Shown one piece after another: positions 5,833 to 10,715 of a DNA stretch of 10,715 nt. The notes under the pieces were generated by a model, which did no database searches, was not told the DNA's origin, and was given only the letters and a program-made list of their open reading frames with translations. The stretch comes from a bacterium (GTDB taxonomy: Bacteria > Bacillota_I > Bacilli_A > RF39 > UBA660). Made by a program: the position numbers and the translations under genes. The stretch covers positions 1-10,715 of the forward strand of contig JAQXHT010000042.1 of assembly GCA_029007415.1 (NCBI GenBank), in the 5' to 3' direction. The stretch's first letter is position 1. Each line of letters opens with the position of its first letter.

Positions 5833-5860
5833 TGACAAAAATAAAATAATGTAATATAAT
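5832..5860 (+). promoter_or_regulatory. Perfect consensus sigma-A promoter of the ATPase gene
   Basis: TTGACA (5832-5837), 17 bases, TATAAT (5855-5860). Both hexamers and the spacing are ideal, about 22 bases before the start codon. A half-site of the repeat described above abuts the -35, so strong transcription is probably held in check by a repressor. Confidence 0.85.
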
Positions 5861-5882
5861 GTATGTATAGGAGATGAGACAT

Positions 5883-7088
5883 ATGATAAAAAGAGAAAAA
5901 TATCTAGAAAAAATCAGACCATTTTATGATGTTGATCTAATTAAAGTTATAACTGGTATTAGAAGAAGTGGAAAGTCTGTTATCTTAAGACAAATAATTG
6001 ATGAATTAAAAGACAAAGGAATTGCAGATAATCAAATAATTTATATTAATTTTGAGTATGCAGATTATATAAATATAATGGAAGCTAAGGCTTTTAATGA
6101 TTATGTAGAAAACAAATTAATAAGTGATAAGAAATATTATTTATTTTTTGATGAAATCCAAAACGTTGATAAATGGGAAAGAATAATTAACTCTTTTAAA
6201 GCTAAGCATGGTGATAAAGTTTCTATCTTTATCACGGGTTCTAATAGTGATTTATTATCAGGAGAACTTGCTACACATATCGCTGGTAGATATGTAAGCT
6301 TTAATATTTTCCCGTTTACTTTTAAAGAAGTCTGTGAATTAAAAAAAATAGAAAATAAAGATAAATATTCCTTGGAAAAAGAATTTAATGACTTTGTTAT
6401 TTTGGGTGGAATGCCACAAAGATTTATATTAAATACTGAGGAAGAAGTGCGAGTATATTTAGCAGATGTATATAATTCTATAGTAATAAAAGATATAGTC
6501 GAAAGATTTAAAATAAAGGATTTAGACTTATTCAATAAGATATTAACTTATATAGTTACAACTCCTTCACAGACATTTTCGGCGGAAAGTCTTTCTAATT
6601 ATCTTTTAAGTGATAATATTGAAGTATCTAAAGCTACAATTTATAATTACTTGGAATATATGTGTCGAGCTCTACTGATAAATAAATGTGATAGATATGA
6701 TGTTAGAGGAAAAAGGATATTAAATGGTAAGTATAAATATTATTTGACAGATTTAGGTTTGGGACAAGTTATCAATAATGAACGCAAAAAACAAATGGGT
6801 GCTTATATGGAAAATATCGTTTATAATGAATTGATTTCTCGTGGCTATAATGTAAGAGTTGGAACTTTTGATACTGGGGAGATAGATTTTATTGCTACAA
6901 GATTTGATGAGAAGAAATACTTCCAAGTTGCTTATCATTTAACTGATGATATTGTTGAAAGAGAGTTTGGTGTTTATGATAACATTCCAGATAATTATCC
7001 TAAATATGTCATCTCAAATGATACACTTGATTTCTCTCAGAATGGTATAATTCATCAAAATATCATCGATTGGTTGTTAGAAGATTAA
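5883..7088 (+). CDS. AAA_14/DUF4143-family ATP-binding protein
   Basis: A P-loop ATPase of the AAA_14 plus DUF4143 family. This family is widespread, patchily distributed and has no firmly established function; it is common in gut bacteria and accessory regions. Walker A is GIRRSGKS (25-32), Walker B is YLFFDEIQ with D90-E91, and a sensor-like segment ITGSNSDLLSGELATHIAGR follows. A winged-helix-like middle (SAESLSNYL, ISKATIYNYL-type) precedes a C-terminal PD-(D/E)XK-like fold with E333-I-D335 and Q348-V. The usual nuclease Lys is Ala, as is common in DUF4143, so nuclease activity is doubtful. The start at 5883 is preferred over the upstream ATG at 5874, because AGGAG (5869-5873) touches 5874 but sits 9 bases before 5883. 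The product is 401 residues. The isolated gene with its own consensus promoter and operators looks like an accessory insertion between housekeeping and sporulation genes. Confidence 0.9.
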   Translation: MIKREKYLEKIRPFYDVDLIKVITGIRRSGKSVILRQIIDELKDKGIADNQIIYINFEYADYINIMEAKAFNDYVENKLISDKKYYLFFDEIQNVDKWERIINSFKAKHGDKVSIFITGSNSDLLSGELATHIAGRYVSFNIFPFTFKEVCELKKIENKDKYSLEKEFNDFVILGGMPQRFILNTEEEVRVYLADVYNSIVIKDIVERFKIKDLDLFNKILTYIVTTPSQTFSAESLSNYLLSDNIEVSKATIYNYLEYMCRALLINKCDRYDVRGKRILNGKYKYYLTDLGLGQVINNERKKQMGAYMENIVYNELISRGYNVRVGTFDTGEIDFIATRFDEKKYFQVAYHLTDDIVEREFGVYDNIPDNYPKYVISNDTLDFSQNGIIHQNIIDWLLED

Positions 7089-7089
7089 T

Positions 7090-7110
7090 GGTTCTTAGGA
7101 ACTGTTTTTT
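7090..7110 (+). terminator. Weak terminator after the ATPase gene
   Basis: A short 5-bp stem GGTTC/GAACT (one G-U pair) with a TTAG loop is followed by G and six T's. It occupies the 27-base gap between two convergent genes. The T-run serves only the plus strand. Confidence 0.35.
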
Positions 7111-7115
7111 CTTTG

Positions 7116-9023
7116 TTAATCACCAAGCAGTAAAGTGACAGTTCCACCATCTTCTAATCTTTCCCCAGCTTTAGGAGATTGACTTATTACTTTTTCGCCA
7201 GTTTTACTATATTCTATTTTAAAATGTTCTAAAAGGCTTTTCGCTTCCTTCTTATCTTTACCAACAACATTTGGTACTTCATAATAAACTTTATCATCCC
7301 ATTGCCAGTCCTTTTCCACACCACCTTCTTGTTTTTTTATATTTAAAGCATCAATGATATCTAAAAGAATACGTCTTGCAATAGGAGTAGTGGTGTAACT
7401 TGATAAAAGTGCTGTGTTTTTAGGATTATCTATAGCAATATATAAGACAGCTTCAGGATCATTACTAGGAACTATTCCAACAAAGGACATAATATAATTA
7501 TTAACAAGATATCTCCCATCTTTTACTTTTTGAGCAGTACCAGTTTTTCCACCAATACGATAACCATCTATATAAGCAGCTTTTCCTCCTCCTAAAGCAA
7601 CAACTGTTTCTAAAGCATAACGCATTGTTTTGGAAGTTTCTTCGCTAATGGTTTTTCTAACCACTTTAGTTTTATTCTGATACATAACATTACCGGTTTC
7701 TGGTTCTAAGACATTAGCTAAAACATAAGGCCTTAATAAATTACCACCATTTAAAATAGCAGAAATAGCAGTTATTTGCTGAATTGGTGTTACACTAATT
7801 CCTTGTCCAAAAGCCGTAGTAGCAAGTTCTACGTTACCAACTCTTGAAAGAGGGAAGATGATACCTTTACCTTCACCGTTAAGGTCAATTCCTGTTTTAT
7901 TTCCAAAACCAAACATATCTAAATAAGAGAATAATTTTTCTTTACCTAATCTTTCTCCCATTAGCACAAATCCTGGGTTGCAAGAGTTTTGTAATACTTG
8001 TAAGAAGGTTTGGTCTCCATGACCACCAGCTTTCCAACATCTAATTCTTGCTCCATCGACAGTAACACCACCATAGTCAAAAAAGTGTTCATTATAAATA
8101 TCAATAACTTTCTCTTCTATGCTAGCTGCTGTAGTTATTATTTTTTGAGTTGATCCTGGTTCATAACTAGCCCAGATTGGTAAGTTTCTACTAAGGACTT
8201 CTGTACTATAGTTTTTATAATTATTAGGGTCAAAAGTAGGTCTAGAACTCATTGCTAAGACTTCTCCTGTCTTAGGATTCATTACTACAGCAAGAGCCAT
8301 ATCAGGATTCATCATATTAACAACATTATCAAGTTCTCTTTCAATAGATTTTTGAATATTGATATCAATTGTTAACTGTAAGTCCATTCCATCTTGGGGT
8401 TTAACATAAATATCAGATAAAGTAAGTTTATTACCTTTAGCATCAGAAAAATACTTAATCGCTCCAGCTTCTCCGGTTAAATATTTATCATATTGTAACT
8501 CAAGTCCTGATAATCCTTGATTATCAATACCAACATATCCTAAAACATGGGCAAGTAATGTCTTATAAGGATAATATCTTTTTGCTTCTTTAAGTAAATA
8601 AACACCATCAAATTTTAACTCTTCAATCTTATCTGCTATCTCATAAGAAAGTCTTCTCCCAATCGGATGAACCCTTTCAATAGAGGTACTTTTAAAAACA
8701 TGTTTTTTCATTTCATCATAACTAACATTTAGGATTTCTGCCAACTTTTCACAGACTTCTTTTTTATTTTTAATCTGATTAGGTACTAAAACTAGGGAAG
8801 TAGTAGTAACATTATCTGCCAAAACAATACCATTTCGATCTAGTATTCTTCCTCTTGAAGCTTCAATTGGTAAATTTCTACTCCATAAATCACTAGCAAG
8901 ATTAGATAGTTTCTTATAATCAAATACTTGAACATAAAATACTTTTAATATTACCATTAATAAAACAAATCCAAAGAGTAATAACATTATTTTAATACGT
9001 TTATTAATATTTTTGATAAACAA
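7116..9023 (-). CDS. spoVD: Class B penicillin-binding protein with one PASTA domain, SpoVD-like
   Basis: A D,D-transpeptidase that crosslinks peptidoglycan on the outer face of the membrane. An N-terminal membrane anchor (about 12-32) is followed by the PBP dimerisation domain, which begins near RNLPIEASRGRILDRNG. The transpeptidase domain has catalytic S291 in STQK (291-294), SCN at 347-349 and KTG at 493-495 (GGKTGTAQ). One PASTA domain fills the C-terminus (about 573-635, from VPNVVGKDKKEA to the last residue). Length 635 and a single PASTA match SpoVD (spore cortex) better than division PBP2B, which usually has two PASTA domains, but a divisome FtsI role is not excluded. The start codon is TTG (9023-9021), chosen because AGAGGTG (9037-9031) lies 7 bases upstream; the next ATG would lie inside the membrane anchor. 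It is convergent with the ATPase gene. The spoVID-like gene supports a sporulating host. Confidence 0.88.
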   Translation of the reverse strand: MFIKNINKRIKIMLLLFGFVLLMVILKVFYVQVFDYKKLSNLASDLWSRNLPIEASRGRILDRNGIVLADNVTTTSLVLVPNQIKNKKEVCEKLAEILNVSYDEMKKHVFKSTSIERVHPIGRRLSYEIADKIEELKFDGVYLLKEAKRYYPYKTLLAHVLGYVGIDNQGLSGLELQYDKYLTGEAGAIKYFSDAKGNKLTLSDIYVKPQDGMDLQLTIDINIQKSIERELDNVVNMMNPDMALAVVMNPKTGEVLAMSSRPTFDPNNYKNYSTEVLSRNLPIWASYEPGSTQKIITTAASIEEKVIDIYNEHFFDYGGVTVDGARIRCWKAGGHGDQTFLQVLQNSCNPGFVLMGERLGKEKLFSYLDMFGFGNKTGIDLNGEGKGIIFPLSRVGNVELATTAFGQGISVTPIQQITAISAILNGGNLLRPYVLANVLEPETGNVMYQNKTKVVRKTISEETSKTMRYALETVVALGGGKAAYIDGYRIGGKTGTAQKVKDGRYLVNNYIMSFVGIVPSNDPEAVLYIAIDNPKNTALLSSYTTTPIARRILLDIIDALNIKKQEGGVEKDWQWDDKVYYEVPNVVGKDKKEAKSLLEHFKIEYSKTGEKVISQSPKAGERLEDGGTVTLLLGD

Positions 9024-9126
9024 GAATAATCACCTCTATTAAGTATATGATTAATATGGAGTGTTTATTATTATGTTAAATACTGTAAAATGTATGTTTT
9101 TAGGTCGTGAATGGTCTTAAAAAAAG

Positions 9127-9155
9127 TTTACTTTTAAAGTCACTTATGTTATAAT
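9127..9155 (+). promoter_or_regulatory. Sigma-A promoter with extended -10
   Basis: TTTACT (9127-9132), 17 bases, TATAAT (9150-9155), preceded by TG at the extended -10 position. Transcription would start near 9162, giving a leader of about 25 bases for the gene at 9187. Confidence 0.75.
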
Positions 9156-9186
9156 ATGGTGTAACTTTTTGAAAGGGGAGAAATTT

Positions 9187-9735
9187 ATGAAAAATGGAGT
9201 ATATCCAGTAGGATATTCAGTAATGCCTATTTATAAAGAAAGTACGGTAAGTATAGGAGGCGTTTTAGAAAAAAAAGAATCTATAGTAGCTTATATGCCG
9301 TCAAAGTGTTATGTAGTGAGTACTGAAAGAAAAATATTAAAAAATGGAACAGTAAGCAATAGTTATGGAGTTGTTTTTCCTTATGAAACAGGTAAAACAG
9401 TAGCAGAAAGTTATTTTACTAGTAACTATCCTAAGTATAATAAGGAAGATGAGTGTATTAATTCTTACAAAACCACTTTCTTAACAGATGGTTATGAAGT
9501 TGCTTATCAAGAAGCAGAAAGATTAAATGAGAAGATATTAGCAAATACAGTTTATTCTAAAGCATCTAATAACATATTATTTAAGAATGAGAAAAGATAC
9601 AATGCTTTAGTAAAAGCATATATGTCTGGTGCAGATTTTATTGAAGATCGTACAAAGGATACTTTAATAACTGTTGATGATAATTTGGTAACTACTAAAA
9701 AAGTTACTAATAACAAAGTTCTTGTTTTAAAATAA
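9187..9735 (+). CDS. Hypothetical protein, 182 aa
   Basis: No family recognised. The ATG at 9187 is chosen over a TTG at 9169 because the strong Shine-Dalgarno AAAGGGGAG (9172-9180) lies 6 bases before it and would otherwise be inside the coding region. The product is predicted soluble, with no signal peptide or membrane segment. The N-terminal half is beta-rich (IGGVLEKKESIVAYMPS, KCYVVSTERKILKNGT) and contains YGVVFPYETG. A central helical stretch (YEVAYQEAERLNEKILAN) is followed by a basic C-terminus ending in KVLVLK. It contains two cysteines. It stands alone between a divergent spoVD-like gene and the TasA-like unit. Its strong promoter and ribosome binding site suggest high expression in vegetative growth. 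It may be a lineage-specific protein. Confidence 0.8.
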   Translation: MKNGVYPVGYSVMPIYKESTVSIGGVLEKKESIVAYMPSKCYVVSTERKILKNGTVSNSYGVVFPYETGKTVAESYFTSNYPKYNKEDECINSYKTTFLTDGYEVAYQEAERLNEKILANTVYSKASNNILFKNEKRYNALVKAYMSGADFIEDRTKDTLITVDDNLVTTKKVTNNKVLVLK

Positions 9736-9835
9736 AATGGTGAAGTGCACTTCTTGTTAAGACTAAGGTGGCTAAATAATATAAAAATATTAAGTACCTT
9801 AACTTATTTTAAATAGTTCGACAAATATTTTATAA

Positions 9836-9883
9836 CTCTCTTGATATGATTGGGTTGATAATTTATCAAGAGGGTTTTCTTTT
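9836..9883 (+). terminator. Intrinsic terminator downstream of the 182-aa gene
   Basis: An 11-bp stem (9836-9846 with 9864-9874, one G-U pair) is followed by TTTTCTTTT. It lies 100 bases after the stop codon. The 100 bases between contain a 12-bp palindrome GAAGTGCACTTC (9742-9753) and a weak imperfect hairpin (about 9764-9799), with no gene. Confidence 0.75.
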
Positions 9884-9909
9884 GCAAATAATTTATAGAG
9901 ATAATTAGG

Positions 9910-9938
9910 TTGTAAAATGTCAAATATTATGATACGAT
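9910..9938 (+). promoter_or_regulatory. Tentative promoter of the TasA-like unit
   Basis: TTGTAA (9910-9915), 17 bases, TACGAT (9933-9938): 4-of-6 matches at each hexamer with ideal spacing, just after the terminator ending at 9883. A promoter must exist between that terminator and the TasA-like gene unless it depends on readthrough. Confidence 0.3.
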
Positions 9939-9983
9939 TAGAGTGTCAAAAATACTGATAAGAATAGAAAGTGGGTGTTTAGT

Positions 9984-10040
9984 ATGTATCAATTCTCTAA
10001 AGTTAACAAACAATTAACCTGGGGGGGTGTACTTTACTAG
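9984..10040 (+). CDS. Possible 18-aa leader ORF upstream of the TasA-like gene
   Basis: An ATG ORF of 18 codons (MYQFSKVNKQLTWGGVLY) with only a weak G-rich ribosome binding site (AGTGGGTG). It contains a run of eight G's or near (TGG GGG GGT, bases about 10020-10027), striking in AT-rich DNA. It ends 39 bases before the terminator at 10080. It may be a leader peptide, part of a structured RNA, or chance. Confidence 0.22.
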   Translation: MYQFSKVNKQLTWGGVLY

Positions 10041-10079
10041 ACTAAACAATAAACTAACTTTCTTTTATCGTGGAATAAA

Positions 10080-10122
10080 GGTAGATTAAATATTACTATG
10101 GTGATATTGATCTATCTTTTTT
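10080..10122 (+). terminator. Intrinsic terminator or attenuator in the TasA-like leader
   Basis: A 16-pair stem with one bulged A and three G-U pairs (10080-10096 with 10101-10116) and a TATG loop is followed by six T's. It sits only 15 bases before the Shine-Dalgarno of the TasA-like gene, so it either ends an upstream leader RNA or conditionally attenuates the gene. Confidence 0.78.
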
Positions 10123-10154
10123 GTGTAAATTGAAATGAAAGGAATTAACTATTT

Positions 10155-10715
10155 ATGAATAAGGAAAAGATAAAAAATATACTAACTATCGGAGTAACTC
10201 TTGTCTTATTAATTACAGTAATAGGTATCAGCTATGCAGCATTTAACTATTCAGGTGCTGGTCAAAAGTTAAATACTATTACAACAGGAGCAATATCTAT
10301 GAATTATATTGAAAGTAGTAATGTTATTTCTATGAGTAATGCTCTACCAACAACCGATAATACAGGAAAGAAAAGACTAAACGCTGGAGAATACTTTGAT
10401 TTTACAGTTAAATCATCAATAAAAGGTAATACTGATATCAACTATGAGATAGCAGCAAAAGAAGAAAATGGGAACACTTTTGATGGAAAGAATATAAAGT
10501 TTTATCTAACAAAAGTTAATTCTGATGGAACAGAAGAAGAAGTAATGCCACCTAAGACCTATTCAGAAGATACCACCAGTAATGTCTATACAGGAAGACC
10601 AGCAGATATGATGAGCCTATTTATAGGTAATTTAGCTAATCAAGGAGATACAGAGATTAAATATCGATTAAGACTATGGGTAGATGAAAACTATAATCCA
10701 CAAAATGATAATGGG
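10155..10715 (+). CDS. Secreted TasA/camelysin-like protein with SipW-type signal peptide (3' partial)
   Basis: The gene runs off the window after 187 codons without a stop. The N-terminus MNKEKIKNILTIGVTLVLL to GISYAAFNYSG has a basic start, a hydrophobic core (about 8-25) and a cleavage site near SYA-AF, typical of SipW-dependent TasA/CalY family precursors. These are exported biofilm-fibre or surface proteins. The mature part is beta-rich (FDFTVKSSIKGNTDINYEIA, IKFYLTKV) and resembles the many TasN-like proteins of uncultured Bacillota, often found next to a SipW signal peptidase or in tandem. AAAGGA (10138-10143) precedes the ATG by 11 bases. A strong terminator just upstream implies regulated expression. 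No cysteines appear in the visible part. The family call is moderately secure; function as matrix fibre is inference. Confidence 0.75.
   Translation, partial: MNKEKIKNILTIGVTLVLLITVIGISYAAFNYSGAGQKLNTITTGAISMNYIESSNVISMSNALPTTDNTGKKRLNAGEYFDFTVKSSIKGNTDINYEIAAKEENGNTFDGKNIKFYLTKVNSDGTEEEVMPPKTYSEDTTSNVYTGRPADMMSLFIGNLANQGDTEIKYRLRLWVDENYNPQNDNG

Noticed and set aside
6137..6938. Minus-strand ORFs of 132 and 61 codons inside the ATPase gene
   Set aside because: They are antisense shadows of a well supported gene, with no ribosome binding sites of note.
9042..9071. Sigma-E-like promoter (CATATACT with an upstream ATAATAAA) before the spoVD-like gene
   Set aside because: The predicted start falls within the Shine-Dalgarno at 9037-9031, so it could not produce a translatable leader.
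9073..9120. 15-codon ORF MLNTVKCMFLGREWS upstream of the 182-aa gene
   Set aside because: It lies upstream of the strong promoter at 9127-9155, with a poorly spaced ribosome binding site and no recognisable product.

Overview
The window looks like chromosomal DNA of a low-GC (about 30%), spore-forming Bacillota, probably an uncultured gut lineage. The evidence is a tryptophan T-box leader, AGGAGG-type ribosome binding sites, sigma-A promoters, a spoVID-ysxE spore-coat pair, a SpoVD-like penicillin-binding protein and a SipW/TasA-type secreted protein. Coding frames use the standard code: genes end in TAA or TAG, TGG encodes Trp, and no in-frame TGA was seen, so it is not a Mycoplasma-code organism.

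Layout. Positions 1-1367 hold a Trp T-box riboswitch and trpS. Positions 1369-3021 hold a strong promoter, a possible 34-codon leader ORF, a long intrinsic terminator and a C-terminally shortened Rel/SpoT-type (p)ppGpp enzyme. Its hydrolase residues are intact, but the catalytic Glu of its synthetase is Gln. Positions 3022-3575 have no intact gene and look like decayed coding sequence. Positions 3541-3766 carry a strong promoter and a roughly 190-nt structured RNA whose fold resembles 6S RNA. Positions 3817-5467 are an overlapping spoVID-ysxE-like pair, with a small Cys-rich membrane protein convergent to it (5650-5432, minus).

Positions 5651-5882 are a gene-free AT-rich control region with a 15-bp palindrome, a 12-bp inverted repeat plus a third half-site, and a perfect sigma-A promoter. 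They lead into an AAA_14/DUF4143 ATPase (5883-7088), probably an accessory gene. Convergent to it is a class B PBP with one PASTA domain (9023-7116, TTG start). Positions 9187-9735 encode an unrecognised 182-aa protein behind its own strong promoter. Positions 9736-10154 are a leader region with two intrinsic terminators and an 18-codon mini-ORF. They precede a secreted TasA/camelysin-like protein that runs off the end of the window.

A recurring theme is conditional transcription. Three genes (trpS, rel and the TasA-like gene) each sit just behind an intrinsic terminator that lies downstream of a promoter. Only the trpS leader has a recognised mechanism. Most likely points of novelty are the rel leader with its synthetase-defective Rel, the 6S-like RNA, and the operator cluster in front of the ATPase gene.
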